DNA of 64,000 bases from SVQP01 sp045658965 (GCA_045658965.1 JAZOVZ010000058.1:37574-101573), one strand, 5' to 3'. Positions 16,789 to 25,845 are shown, counted from the stretch's first letter. Program-made: numbers and translations. Notes: generated from the sequence alone by a model not told the origin.

Positions 16789-18258
16789 ATGTTCAAGAAA
16801 ATTTTTGTCCTTCTTCTGTGCGGCGTGATGCTGATCGGTATGCTGGCAGCGTGCGCAGAGCAGGGTGAAGGCGAAAACTCCTCGACCACCGTCGAGGAAG
16901 AATCCAACTGGGTCAGCCCCGAGTTGGAATTCAATGAAAACCTCAAAGGCAAAGACTTTAACATTTTGAGCTTGAAAGCGACTAACGTAGGCCCCGAAGA
17001 AAACTCGACCGACCCGCTCGAGGATGCTATGTACCGCAGAAACGACATGATCACGAGCTACTACGGCATCGAGATCGTCGGCATTATTGACGAAGAGTAC
17101 AGCTCCCTGGGTCAGAAGGTAAAGACCGACGTAACCGCAGGTACGGGCGACTACGATCTGGTATATCAGCACATGGTAGACGCTGCGACCAACCTCGGTA
17201 TGCAGGGACACCTTTACAACCTGGCTGATCTGGAGTACGTCAACTTTGACAACGAGTGGTGGGACCAGGACTGCAAGAACGGCTTTATGTTCGGTGACAA
17301 CATGTACGTTGTGTGCGGCGACCTGCTGCCCGGTACCATGCTGATCTCCGCAGCCGTTGTATTCAACAAAAACCTGTTTGACGATCGCGGCTGGGAATAC
17401 CCCTACGACGATGCAAGAGAAGGCACCTGGACGCTGGACGACATGATCACCATGACCAAGGACCAGAACAAGGACCTCAACGGTGACGGTAAGCTGATCT
17501 ACTCCGACGACTTTTACGGTCTGACCGGTTGGTCGCTTGACTGTGACTACAACTTCTTCTTCGGCTCGGGTGCAACCATGTTCACCTTTGACGACGAGCA
17601 CCTGCCCGTATACGAGGCAAACGCCGACAGACTGCAGACCATCTACGAAAAGATCTATGAGCTGATCGTAACCCAGAAGGCACTGCACGTTACCATTGCA
17701 GAGTATAATGCAAACAACGATATGTACAAGCAGCCCGCTGAGATCTTCAAGGCAGGCAGAGCACTGTTCTATGCAGGCTACCTCTCCGGTGCGACCGACA
17801 TGCGCGAGATGCAGGACGACTTCGGTATCCTGCCCCAGCCCAAGTTCGATGAGCAGCAGGACGAGTACCTGAGCTTTGTAAACGGCGCAGCTCCCGTAGC
17901 ATGCGTTCCCAAGAGCCTTTCCGACGAGCAGCTGGAGATCACCGGCTACATGATGGAGGTTCTTGCTTCCTCCTCTTACTACATGGTTACCGAGACTCTG
18001 TACGAAAAGGTTGCAAAGTCCAAGACCGCTCGTGACCCCGAGTCCGCTGAGATGGTTGACGTGATCATCCGTCACAAGGTATTCGACTTCGGTTACACCC
18101 ACTTCTACAATCTGGGCATGCCTTGCGCATCCATCATTCAGACCGCGCTCAACAGCGGCAGCGCATCCATCACCAGAGACATTACCAAGAGCGAAAAGAA
18201 TACCATGAAGAACCTCAAGAAGTTCTACGAGCAGTACGGCTACGAGTTCTACGAGTAA
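16789..18258 (+). CDS. Extracellular sugar-binding lipoprotein of an ABC importer
   Basis: A 489-residue family-1-type solute-binding protein. The signal peptide MFKKIFVLLLCGVMLIGML is followed by the lipobox LAAC at about residue 22. Domain features include KDFNILSLKATN, YDLVYQHMVDAA (typical periplasmic-binding-fold segment), and the tail VNGAAPVACVPKSLSDEQ, QTALNSGSASITRDI. No permease genes accompany it, so it must share transporter parts encoded elsewhere. ATG 16789 follows GGAGGAAG at 16775-16782. A terminator follows at once, but the sugar isomerase just behind is on the same strand and may be its metabolic partner through read-through. A carbohydrate or oligosaccharide ligand is likely; identity unknown. 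Confidence 0.88.
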   Translation: MFKKIFVLLLCGVMLIGMLAACAEQGEGENSSTTVEEESNWVSPELEFNENLKGKDFNILSLKATNVGPEENSTDPLEDAMYRRNDMITSYYGIEIVGIIDEEYSSLGQKVKTDVTAGTGDYDLVYQHMVDAATNLGMQGHLYNLADLEYVNFDNEWWDQDCKNGFMFGDNMYVVCGDLLPGTMLISAAVVFNKNLFDDRGWEYPYDDAREGTWTLDDMITMTKDQNKDLNGDGKLIYSDDFYGLTGWSLDCDYNFFFGSGATMFTFDDEHLPVYEANADRLQTIYEKIYELIVTQKALHVTIAEYNANNDMYKQPAEIFKAGRALFYAGYLSGATDMREMQDDFGILPQPKFDEQQDEYLSFVNGAAPVACVPKSLSDEQLEITGYMMEVLASSSYYMVTETLYEKVAKSKTARDPESAEMVDVIIRHKVFDFGYTHFYNLGMPCASIIQTALNSGSASITRDITKSEKNTMKNLKKFYEQYGYEFYE

Positions 18259-18266
18259 TAAGTCTT

Positions 18267-18300
18267 GCGTGCCGACCTTGTGGTCGGCACGCTTTTTTTC
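18267..18300 (+). terminator. Terminator after the solute-binding protein
   Basis: An 11-bp stem (18267-18277, 18282-18292) with TTGT loop and seven T. It probably allows abundant binding protein relative to the downstream gene. Confidence 0.9.
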
Positions 18301-18329
18301 ACATCACAACCATGCAAAAGGAGAACGTT

Positions 18330-19163
18330 ATGGATATCGTAACCACCACCAGCGTATTCCCTCCCTCGTATCAAGCCGAGGAGGTACTGGAAAGACTTGC
18401 GGGCGTGGGCTTTACCGCGCTGGATGCCGGCTTTGACTACTTCATCGGCGGTGACCGCCTTTTGGCGGTTGACAACTGGCGTGAACGCACAAGAGCGCTC
18501 AGAGAGAGAGCGGACGCGCTTGGCGTGCGCTTTACCCATGCACACGCACCCTTCAACGTAGCCTCCGAGGACGTGCAGCAATACCGCGCATTTGAGGCAG
18601 CCGCGCTGCTGGGCGCAAAATATATCGTGGTGCATCCCATTCACGAGATCGACGGACGCATCATCCAGGACGTGGAGGAATTTATCCGCGTCAACGTACA
18701 GGCAACGCAAAAGCTTTTGCCCTTGGCAGAAAAATACGACCTGACCCTGCTTTCCGAGAACATTCTGTGGGAGGCGAGCGTGCACCCGAGAAATATCGTG
18801 CGTCTGGTAAAAGAGGTGAACTCTCCGCGCTTTGGCTGGTGCTATGACACGGGGCATGCCCACTTCTACGGCATCGATCCTCCCATCTTGCGCGAGCTGG
18901 ACGTCATGCCCCTTTCGCTGCACATTCAGGACACGCACGGCCCCGGCTACGGCGACGAGCACCTGATCCCCGGCTACGGTAACATCGACTGGAAGGAATT
19001 CCTCGAGATCTTGCACGAGGTCGGCTATACGGGCGAGCTGGTGCTGGAGGCGCACCACCAATCCTACGAAGCTCCCGACGAGCAAAAGGACGGCATTCTT
19101 GCCGAGCTGCTTGAACGCGCAAAGAAAATGAATGCGTATTACGATCGCATTGCGGCGCAATAA
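18330..19163 (+). CDS. Sugar phosphate isomerase/epimerase (xylose-isomerase-like TIM barrel)
   Basis: A 277-residue AP-endonuclease-2-like TIM barrel. Metal-site residues of the family are visible: Glu in LLSENILWEAS, Asp/His in GWCYDTGHAHFYG, His in LSLHIQDTHGPGYGDEHLIPG (read in two segments) and Glu in ELVLEAHHQS. These proteins isomerise or epimerise sugars or their acids; the substrate is open. ATG 18330 has AAGGAG seven bases upstream, 38 bp after the preceding terminator. No separate promoter is seen, so expression may come from read-through. Confidence 0.88.
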   Translation: MDIVTTTSVFPPSYQAEEVLERLAGVGFTALDAGFDYFIGGDRLLAVDNWRERTRALRERADALGVRFTHAHAPFNVASEDVQQYRAFEAAALLGAKYIVVHPIHEIDGRIIQDVEEFIRVNVQATQKLLPLAEKYDLTLLSENILWEASVHPRNIVRLVKEVNSPRFGWCYDTGHAHFYGIDPPILRELDVMPLSLHIQDTHGPGYGDEHLIPGYGNIDWKEFLEILHEVGYTGELVLEAHHQSYEAPDEQKDGILAELLERAKKMNAYYDRIAAQ

Positions 19164-19169
19164 TCCCTT

Positions 19170-19208
19170 CCCCGAGGTGAGCATTCCGCTCGCCTCGGGG
19201 CATTTTTT
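19170..19208 (+). terminator. Terminator after the sugar isomerase
   Basis: A long GC-rich stem (CCCCGAGG...CCTCGGGG, 19170-19200) then CATTTTTTG. The same stem plus the following TTTGTTTCACCCATATG occurs inverted beside element copy 3 (25044-25094). Confidence 0.88.
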
Positions 19209-19226
19209 GTTTGTTTCACCCATATG

Positions 19227-19717
19227 TGTCATCCTGAGCGAGGGCGCAGAGCGACCGAGTCGAACTTTTGCAGAGTGGATATTTCGCAGCTTAATGCTGC
19301 GAAATGAAACGGAGCAAAAGCACGAGCCGTGATACCGGGGGCTGTCCCCTGTGTCGTGTCCGCAGGACATGATACTGCGGGGCTGTCCCCTGTGTCACGG
19401 TGAAGTGGGATCTGCGCAGGTCATATCAATGTCTGCTTAGCCTTTGAACTGTTTTCGCATTGGCGTTGTTTTGCCCTCTGTCTTTTTGCATAACAAAAGT
19501 AACTAAATGCAGGCAGCGTGTCACAAACCGTTCAGAGATCCCGCTGCGCCACAACACGGGGGACAGTCCCGCAGTAACATGCCCTTTGGGCACGTCACAG
19601 GGGACAGTCCCCGGTATCGTGGCTTGCGCTTTTGCTCTATTGCGTATCCTGCTACGCGACGGATACTCCATGCCGCAAAAGTTCGACTTCGGGCTACGCC
19701 CTACGCTCAGGATGACA
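19227..19717. mobile_element. MITE-like repeat element, copy 2, with nested segments
   Basis: A 491-bp non-coding block between TGTCATCCTGAGCG (19227-19240) and its inverted copy (19704-19717). It carries two nested segments with GGGGACAGTCCC or its complement (about 19340-19400 and 19550-19620) that copy 1 lacks. The outer parts are shared with copies 1 and 3. No ORF worth calling. The stretch 19718-19885 before the response regulator is AT-rich, with a TATAAT at 19837-19842 but no matching -35. Confidence 0.75.
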
Positions 19718-19885
19718 CACAGTGACATACGCGTAAAATTCAGTAGCCTTGGTCATCGACAACCTAACAACCTCACAAATTCCCGAAATTCAACGACTTT
19801 TTTTGATTTCTTCATATGACGGTCACAAAGGTTATATATAATGTATATAGCAAAATCTGCCTCATTACGACACAGGGAGGTAAAT

Positions 19886-20584
19886 ATGTATCACATTTTA
19901 GTAGTAGACGATGAATCGCGTATCCGCGCCATTATCCGCAAGTATGCCGAGTTTGAGGGACACAGGGTTACCGAGGCTACCGACGGCATGGATGCGGTGT
20001 ATAAGTGCCGCGAAAATGCCTACGATATGATCATTATGGACATTATGATGCCCGAGCTGGACGGCTTTTCGGCTTGCAGAGAGATCCGCAAGATCACCCA
20101 GACACCGATTATCATGCTGTCCGCGCGCGGTGAGGAATACGACAAGATCAACGGCTTTGAGCTGGGTATTGACGACTACGTGGTCAAGCCCTTCTCTCCC
20201 AAGGAGCTGATGCTGCGCGTTGAGGCGGTGCTCAAGCGCGTGGGCAGAAATGCGGAGCAGACACAGCATAGACCGCAAAATCAGATCGTGGAGCTGGACG
20301 GCGGCGGATTGCGCGCCGATCTGACCGCACGCATTGTATACATAGACGGTCAGCGTGTGGATATGTCGCCCAAAGAATACGACCTGTTCTTTTATATGCT
20401 GGAGAACCGTAACATCGCGCTTTCTCGTGAAAAGCTGATCAGCGAGGTGTGGGGCTACGATTTCTACGGCGATGCAAGAACCTTGGATACCCACATCAAG
20501 CTTTTGCGCAAGAGCCTTGGCAGATACAGCGCGTATATCGTGACGCTGCGCGGTATGGGTTACCGCTTTGAGGAGATCGGATGA
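19886..20584 (+). CDS. OmpR/PhoB-type response regulator
   Basis: A 232-residue two-component regulator. The receiver domain (1-120) has the acidic pair in ILVVDDESRIR, the phospho-acceptor Asp52 in IIMDIMMPELDG, Thr/Ser in MLSARGEEYD and Lys in VVKPFSPKEL. The C-terminal winged-helix DNA-binding domain (about 135-232) shows MSPKEYDLFFYMLEN, the recognition region LISEVWGYDFYGDARTLD and the wing RGMGYRFEE. ATG 19886 has GGGAGG six bases upstream; the longer frame from 19841 lacks a ribosome site. It overlaps the histidine kinase by four bases. Target genes are unknown. Confidence 0.96.
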   Translation: MYHILVVDDESRIRAIIRKYAEFEGHRVTEATDGMDAVYKCRENAYDMIIMDIMMPELDGFSACREIRKITQTPIIMLSARGEEYDKINGFELGIDDYVVKPFSPKELMLRVEAVLKRVGRNAEQTQHRPQNQIVELDGGGLRADLTARIVYIDGQRVDMSPKEYDLFFYMLENRNIALSREKLISEVWGYDFYGDARTLDTHIKLLRKSLGRYSAYIVTLRGMGYRFEEIG

Positions 20585-22092
20585 GCAAGGGAAATAGAGA
20601 GGGACGCCCGTATCCCGGAGTAAGTGTTTCTACCAAGCTGTTGTTCTATTTTCTGATCTTTATGATGCTGCTTTTGGTGGTGCTGTTCGTGTTTCAGGTT
20701 ATGCTGCTCAACGTGTTTTACCGTTACACCAAAATCAATGAGATGGAGCACGTGTTTGAAATGATCGAGGTCTCCTTGGAGAACGGAAATCCCAAGCTGA
20801 ACCAAATGCTGATCGATCATGCCGATGAATACCGCATCTGCATCCGCGTGTTTGCGCAAACGCAGGAAGGACTTGTGCAGATCGCGGACGTGGACGCTGC
20901 GGAAAGCTGTTTCTTGCACAACATTCAAGCAGACACGCTCAACGAGCTGCGGCAAAAAGCAGCGGACAACGAGGGGCATTACCGTACGGTCAAGCCCGTG
21001 ACTGCCGAGAATAACGAGATCGTTGAGGATCGGGTGCCGGGGGATCTGGTCAACAGTGGCAGGCAGATATTTACCGAGCGTATGAGTATGATCAGCGTGG
21101 ACGTTTGCTATGCAGAGGATGGCACGCCCTACGTGGTCATGCTGAATTCCGAGCTGACACCTCTGCGCGCCACGGTGCAGACGCTGCGCGTGCAGTTTAT
21201 CTGGATCTCCGTTATTTTTGTCGGGCTTGCGCTTTTGATGGCAATGGTGTTTGCGCGCAGTATCATTTCACCCATTGTGCGCATGAACCAGTCGGCAAAG
21301 CAGCTGGCAAAGGGCAGCTATGACGTCCGTTTTGAGGGTGAGGGGTACCGTGAGACCAAGGAGCTTGCCGAAACGCTTAACTATGCTTCGGTTGAGCTTT
21401 CCAAGAACGATAGACTCCAAAAGGAGCTGATAGCAAACGTGTCGCACGACCTGCGCACGCCGCTGACCATGATCAAGGGCTACGGAGAGATCATGCGTGA
21501 TATTCCCGGGGAGAATACCCCCGAGAACATGCAGACCATTATTGACGAGACCGAGCGGCTTTCCGAGCTTGTGAATGCGCTGCTGGATATTTCGCGCCTG
21601 CAGGCGGATGCCGCAGAGCTGGTGCGTGAGCCTTTTGATCTGACCGAGCAATTGCAGACCAGCGTAGAGCGTTACGACAAGCTGCGCTCGCAGGACGGTT
21701 ATGCCGTACTGTTTGAATACGATCGCCACGTGATCGTCAACGCAGACAAATCCATGATGCTGCGTGTGCTTTACAATTTGATCAATAACGGCATCAACTA
21801 CGCGGGCGAGGACAAAACCGTGACCGTGCGGCAGGAGTGCTTTGAGAATAAGGTACGCATCTCGGTCATTGACCACGGTGTTGGTATTGCCGAGGATCAG
21901 ATTCCCTTGATCTGGGACAGATACTACAAGGTGGACCGTGTGCACAAGCGTGCCGTTGTCGGTACCGGACTGGGACTTTCGATCGTTAAGACCGTGCTGG
22001 AACGCCACGGCGCAGCCTACGGCGTGGACAGCCAAGTAGGGCAGGGCTCGACCTTCTGGTTTGAGCTGGAGCTGGATGAAGGCGAAGAATAA
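20581..22092 (+). CDS. Sensor histidine kinase
   Basis: A 503-residue membrane kinase, cognate to the preceding regulator. TM1 is at about residues 20-45, an extracellular sensor region of about 155 residues follows, and TM2 lies near 203-226. HAMP comes next (ARSIISPIVRMNQSAKQLAKG), then the dimerisation and phospho-acceptor domain with His289 in NVSHDLRTPLTMIKGYGEIM. The ATPase domain has N-box NLINNGINYAG, G1 DHGVGIAED, F-box LIWDRYYK and G2 GTGLGLSIVK. All catalytic blocks are intact. The extracellular domain has no motif that I can name, so the signal is unknown. Confidence 0.96.
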   Translation: MSKGNREGRPYPGVSVSTKLLFYFLIFMMLLLVVLFVFQVMLLNVFYRYTKINEMEHVFEMIEVSLENGNPKLNQMLIDHADEYRICIRVFAQTQEGLVQIADVDAAESCFLHNIQADTLNELRQKAADNEGHYRTVKPVTAENNEIVEDRVPGDLVNSGRQIFTERMSMISVDVCYAEDGTPYVVMLNSELTPLRATVQTLRVQFIWISVIFVGLALLMAMVFARSIISPIVRMNQSAKQLAKGSYDVRFEGEGYRETKELAETLNYASVELSKNDRLQKELIANVSHDLRTPLTMIKGYGEIMRDIPGENTPENMQTIIDETERLSELVNALLDISRLQADAAELVREPFDLTEQLQTSVERYDKLRSQDGYAVLFEYDRHVIVNADKSMMLRVLYNLINNGINYAGEDKTVTVRQECFENKVRISVIDHGVGIAEDQIPLIWDRYYKVDRVHKRAVVGTGLGLSIVKTVLERHGAAYGVDSQVGQGSTFWFELELDEGEE

Positions 22093-22098
22093 AAAACA

Positions 22099-22130
22099 AA
22101 GGGGTTGTCTTGCGACAACCCCTTATTTGA
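22099..22130. terminator. Bidirectional terminator
   Basis: An 11-bp stem (22099-22109, 22114-22124) with TTGC loop between convergent genes; A-run before and T-rich after. Confidence 0.8.
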
Positions 22131-22139
22131 TTCGTGAAA

Positions 22140-22964
22140 TTATTCAGCAGCCTCGGTAGTCTCGGCGGGCTTGGTGGTGGAAACGTAGCTCTCGTTAGAG
22201 GAGATGTAACCAAACTGCTCATTGCCCTGTGCATCGTCAGCCAGCTGGATCTTGTACCAGCCGTTGCCCTGTGCAACTGCCTGAACCTCGTCACCCAGCT
22301 GCAGAGTGCACATTACGTTATTTGCAGCCGCGAAATCGTACCAAGCTCTGACGTTGAGTGCGTAAGCGATGATGTACAGCGTGATAGGCTCTTCCAGATC
22401 CTTTGCGGTCAGATCCTTGACGCAAGCAACGGTCTTGTGAATGTAAGCTACAACGGTCTCGGTCTTGGGAGCTGCCTCGGTCTCAGCCTCGGTAGTCTCC
22501 TCGGTGGTCTCCTCGGTAGCAGCTTCGGTCTCAGCCTCGGTGGTCTCCTCGGATGCGGGAGCAGCCTCTGCCTCGGTGGTTTCCTCTACTTCAACCTCAA
22601 TTTCAATTCTGTACCAGTTTTCGCTGTAGCCGGTGCTCTTGAACTCGGTGTCCTTAGCAGCGTACTGCAGCAGGGTCTCTTCTGCAATTCTGGTCTCGGA
22701 GCGAACGCTTGCAACGTCTGCTACGATGAAGATGGTCTGTTCTTTATCGGTAAAGATCTCTTCTACGGGAACGTCGGTGCCGGGGTTAGTGCCGGGGTTG
22801 TTGCCGGTAGAGGGATCGCCGGTGCCTACGGTGTTTCCGGTGCCTTCGGGATTGATGATAATGGTGTTGTTGCCGGTTTCGTCCTCGTTGCCGTCCTTGT
22901 TGTTGCAGGCAACCAGAGAGAGCGCAAGCATGAGTGCAAGTGCGATGATGAGAAGCTTTTTCAT
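22140..22964 (-). CDS. Lipoprotein with two SH3-like domains
   Basis: A 274-residue exported lipoprotein. The signal peptide MKKLLIIALALMLALSLVAC ends in the lipobox LVAC. A Gly/Asn/Thr linker follows, then a first SH3b-like domain (about 80-130: VASVRSETRIAEETLLQYAAKDTEF), a low-complexity TTEAETEAAPASEE insert (about 130-170), and a second SH3b-like domain (about 190-265: LNVRAWYDF, QAVAQGNGWYKIQLADD). SH3b domains usually bind cell-wall peptidoglycan. The insert interrupts the first domain's end and may be a flexible spacer. ATG 22964 follows GGAGG; the longer frame to 23000 overlaps no better site. It has its own consensus promoter. Confidence 0.78.
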   Translation of the reverse strand: MKKLLIIALALMLALSLVACNNKDGNEDETGNNTIIINPEGTGNTVGTGDPSTGNNPGTNPGTDVPVEEIFTDKEQTIFIVADVASVRSETRIAEETLLQYAAKDTEFKSTGYSENWYRIEIEVEVEETTEAEAAPASEETTEAETEAATEETTEETTEAETEAAPKTETVVAYIHKTVACVKDLTAKDLEEPITLYIIAYALNVRAWYDFAAANNVMCTLQLGDEVQAVAQGNGWYKIQLADDAQGNEQFGYISSNESYVSTTKPAETTEAAE

Positions 22965-23031
22965 CGTTATTTTTTCCTCCGTCATTTGTTCTTTTTTCAC
23001 GGGATACTACCCGATTTTCATTCTTACCGCT

Positions 23032-23060
23032 ATTATATCATAGCGGGCGTGATTTGTCAA
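23032..23060 (-). promoter_or_regulatory. Promoter of the SH3-like lipoprotein gene
   Basis: On the minus strand TTGACA (23060-23055), 17-bp spacer, TATAAT (23037-23032). The 200 bp between this and the dinB promoter hold nothing I recognise. Confidence 0.82.
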
Positions 23061-23260
23061 TAAAAAAACGATAAAAACAACAACTTTTTTGCCCGAAAAA
23101 ACGCTGAAAATCGCAAAATACTGTGCTGATAAGCGTAATCCCATACAATATACTGTGTAATGCGACAAATGGGGGCAAAGTGGGGCATGCGCCCTTGCGG
23201 GGCGGTGCTGCCTTGGGAACAGCGGAACTCTTTTTAAGCCTTTTTTGTGCAATTTACCTC

Positions 23261-23310
23261 TTGACATAGAACAAATGTTCTGTTATAATACCGATACGGA
23301 ACAAATGTTC
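23261..23310 (+). promoter_or_regulatory. dinB promoter with two LexA-type SOS boxes
   Basis: TTGACA 23261-23266 and TATAAT 23284-23289 (17-bp spacer) are combined with two identical palindromes GAACAAATGTTC at 23269-23280 and 23299-23310. The first lies inside the spacer, the second at about +4 to +15. They fit the Gram-positive LexA box GAACN4GTTC, centres 30 bp apart (about three helical turns). Confidence 0.92.
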
Positions 23311-23330
23311 TATATCAGGGAGGATAAGCA

Positions 23331-24575
23331 ATGGATCGCGTCATTTTACACGTGGACATGAACAACTTTTTCGCGTCGGTCGAGTGCGCAGACCGCCCCG
23401 AGCTGTGGTCAAAGCCCGTGGCGGTGGCGGGGGACGTCGAGGCACGGCACGGCATTATCTTAGCCAAAAATCAGGTTGCCAAGGGCTTTGGCGTGCAAAC
23501 TGGGGAGAGCATTGCCCAGGCGCGGAGCAAATGCCCCGGTCTTGTGCTGCTGCCGCCGCATATGGACAGATACAAGCAGATCTCGGACAAGGCGCGCGGC
23601 ATTTACGCGCGATATACCGATCGCGTGGAGAGCTTTGGCATTGACGAATGCTGGCTGGACGTGACGGGAAACGGCAGACTGTGGGGGCAGGATTACGGCG
23701 AGGTGATCGCAAACGAGATACGGTGCGCGGTCAAAGCCGAGCTTGGCGTGACCGTGTCGGTGGGGGTGTCGTTTAACAAGATCTTTGCCAAAATGGGCAG
23801 CGATTACAAAAAGCCGGACGCGGTCACTTGTATCACGCGCGAGAATTTCCGTGAGATATTGTGGGGCTTACCCGTGGGGGATCTGATCTTCGTGGGTCGC
23901 TCCACCGCAAAAAGGCTTTGGTATATGCAGATCCGCACGGTGGGAGATCTGGCGCGTGCCGATCCTGCGCTGCTGGAGAGCAATCTCGGCAAAAACGGGC
24001 TTGCCGCGTGGCAGTTCGCCAACGGCATGGACGGCTCGCCCGTGCTGCTTGATGGGCAGGGGTATCCCGTCAAAAGCATCGGCAACAGCACCACCACGCC
24101 CGTGGATATGGTCACGCGGCGCGATGCCGAGATCGTGCTGGCGCAGCTTTGCCAGAGCGTTGCCACGCGGCTGCGCGCGGTCGATATGCGCTGCACCACG
24201 GTCAAGCTGTCCTTGCGCACGGCCGATCTTTCCTGGAAGCAGCGGCAAAAGGGAACGGCAGCCACCTGCCTTGAAAACGATCTGTGGCGCGAGGCAATGA
24301 CGCTGTACGACACCTTTCACGACGGTCGCCCCCTGCGCAGCATTGGCGTGACCGCCTGCGACCTGAAGGATCACGCAGAGCAGCAGCTTTCCATGTTTGA
24401 CGGTGACACCTGCCGCCACGCAGCCCTTGAATCCTTGGGCGGCGTGCTGGACAGCTTGCGCGACCGCTATGGCGCACGCGCGGTGCGCAGGGGACTCTTG
24501 CTGGAGGGCGACGTGCTGATAGGCGGCATTCCACCGCAGGGAAGCCTGCCGCACCCGGTGGCGTGGCGCAAGTAG
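23331..24575 (+). CDS. dinB: DNA polymerase IV (Y family)
   Basis: A 414-residue translesion polymerase. Catalytic carboxylates are in HVDMNNFFASVE (Asp9) and SFGIDECWLD (Asp-Glu pair near 104-105). The steric region GIILAKNQVAKGFGV, the thumb helix-hairpin-helix (GRSTAKRLWYMQIRTVGDLA) and the little-finger domain (about 245-350) follow in order. QQLSMFD at about 360-366 matches the beta-clamp binding motif QLxLF. The C-terminus is about 50 residues longer than the clamp motif, as in many Firmicute paralogues. Start ATG 23331 follows GGGAGG. SOS control is indicated by the two LexA-type boxes. It ends with TAG. Confidence 0.96.
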   Translation: MDRVILHVDMNNFFASVECADRPELWSKPVAVAGDVEARHGIILAKNQVAKGFGVQTGESIAQARSKCPGLVLLPPHMDRYKQISDKARGIYARYTDRVESFGIDECWLDVTGNGRLWGQDYGEVIANEIRCAVKAELGVTVSVGVSFNKIFAKMGSDYKKPDAVTCITRENFREILWGLPVGDLIFVGRSTAKRLWYMQIRTVGDLARADPALLESNLGKNGLAAWQFANGMDGSPVLLDGQGYPVKSIGNSTTTPVDMVTRRDAEIVLAQLCQSVATRLRAVDMRCTTVKLSLRTADLSWKQRQKGTAATCLENDLWREAMTLYDTFHDGRPLRSIGVTACDLKDHAEQQLSMFDGDTCRHAALESLGGVLDSLRDRYGARAVRRGLLLEGDVLIGGIPPQGSLPHPVAWRK

Positions 24576-24644
24576 CGCGAAATGCGCTTATACCGTAGGG
24601 CAGGGGCTTGCTCCTGCCGCCCTCGTGCGGTGTGGAAAAACATC

Positions 24645-25044
24645 CCCCGAGTGTCATCCTGAGCGAAGGGGGATTTCGCAGCGAGCTGCGAAATGACCCG
24701 AGTCGAACTTTTGCGGTGTGGAGTGTCCGTGGCGTAGCAGGACACGGAACAGAGCAAAAGCGCGAGCGCGTATAGCGCGATGCGGGATCTCTGATGGATT
24801 TGCTCAATGTCTGCTCAGCCAAAGTAACTTGATGCAGGCGGCGTGACAAAAACCGTTTAGAGATCCCGCTGCGCCGCGACACAGGGGACAGTCCCGCAGT
24901 AACATGTCCTGCGGACACGTCACAGGGGACAGTCCCCAATGTCGCGCCTTGCGGTTTTGCTCCGTTTCGTTGCATAGCAACTCCACTATGCAAAACTTCG
25001 ACTGCGCGCTGTTGCTTTGCAACACCGCTCCGCTCAGGATGACA
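24645..25044. mobile_element. MITE-like repeat element, copy 3
   Basis: Left end CCCCGAGTGTCATCCTGAGC at about 24645, right end with the inverted core at 25031-25044, length 400 bp. It contains one nested GGGGACAGTCCC segment (about 24880-24940) closely similar to that at 19550-19620. Just before it, 24596-24624 holds a small hairpin GGCAGGGGCTTGCTCCTGCC, another short repeat type. Confidence 0.75.
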
Positions 25045-25057
25045 CATATGGGTGAAA

Positions 25058-25094
25058 CAAAAAGCCCCGAGGCGAGCAACCTCTCCCCTCGGGG
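25058..25094 (-). terminator. Terminator of the small lipoprotein gene
   Basis: On the minus strand a stem CCCCGAGG/CCTCGGGG is followed by CTTTTTG. It is the same stem type as at 19170-19200 and directly abuts element copy 3. Confidence 0.78.
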
Positions 25095-25113
25095 GGTACA
25101 CTATAGATCCATT

Positions 25114-25635
25114 TCATTCTACTGTTTCGGTCAGACATTTGGCATACTCTTCATCGATGTTCAGTGAAAAGCATTGCGCAAGATAATCATATACGTCATT
25201 GGAATGTTTGGGAGCAGACAGAACGATATAGGCGTTATTTCCATCAATAAAAACTCCGCGTTCTTCGCTTGAAAACAGACCGGTAGCACAACTGAAATTC
25301 ACATCGGTTTTACTGGTTTTTCCCGTACTGTTTTTGAAATACTGTTTAGCGGCTTCGCTGTTGGCAAACTCATAAGCAAAAATTGTAAAACTCATATCAG
25401 GTGACTCATATTGCGCTGCAAAAAAAGCATCATAGGATAAGTTTTTCAAATTTTTATCAGCGTCCGGTGTTTGGTATTGGGTAATAGTGGCATTCTCTGC
25501 CATGTTTGCTTCGATTTTCTCGCATTCACTGATATTCTCAAAGATCCGATAATCGGATTCTGCGGTAGAACAAGCAGTTAGTAACGTAAAAAGGATAATT
25601 ATAGCAGTAACAGCTATCATTTTTTGTTTGTGCAT
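25114..25635 (-). CDS. Small lipoprotein of unknown function
   Basis: A 173-residue exported lipoprotein. The signal peptide reads MHKQKMIAVTAIIILFTLLTAC with lipobox LTAC. The mature part (SDYRIFENISECEKIEANM, MSFTIFAYEFANSEAAKQYF, GVFIDGNNAYIVLSAP) looks like one alpha/beta domain with two Cys pairs; I do not know a family name. ATG 25635 follows GGGAGG eight bases upstream. AT-rich codons set it apart from neighbouring genes. It is monocistronic with its own promoter and terminator. Confidence 0.75.
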   Translation of the reverse strand: MHKQKMIAVTAIIILFTLLTACSTAESDYRIFENISECEKIEANMAENATITQYQTPDADKNLKNLSYDAFFAAQYESPDMSFTIFAYEFANSEAAKQYFKNSTGKTSKTDVNFSCATGLFSSEERGVFIDGNNAYIVLSAPKHSNDVYDYLAQCFSLNIDEEYAKCLTETVE

Positions 25636-25677
25636 TAAAGTTACCTCCCGTGATATGCGGCATTACGTACTGTTTGC

Positions 25678-25706
25678 ATTATAGCATGCATATTTCGGCT
25701 TGTCAA
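25678..25706 (-). promoter_or_regulatory. Promoter of the small lipoprotein gene
   Basis: On the minus strand TTGACA (25706-25701), 17-bp spacer, TATAAT (25683-25678). Confidence 0.82.
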
Positions 25707-25845
25707 GCAGTTGCCTGCGTGAATTGCCCCTTCACCTATATAGACGCATTTTTTGCCCAAAAGTTCCGATTTTTTTGAAAAAAATAAAAAATTTTTCAAA
25801 AGTGATTTTCGAGGAGTAAATTCGGCACAAAAACCGCCAAAATTA

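Noticed and set aside
23007..23267. Minus-strand 86-codon frame in the gap before dinB
   Set aside because: It spans the consensus promoter of the lipoprotein gene and has no family resemblance.
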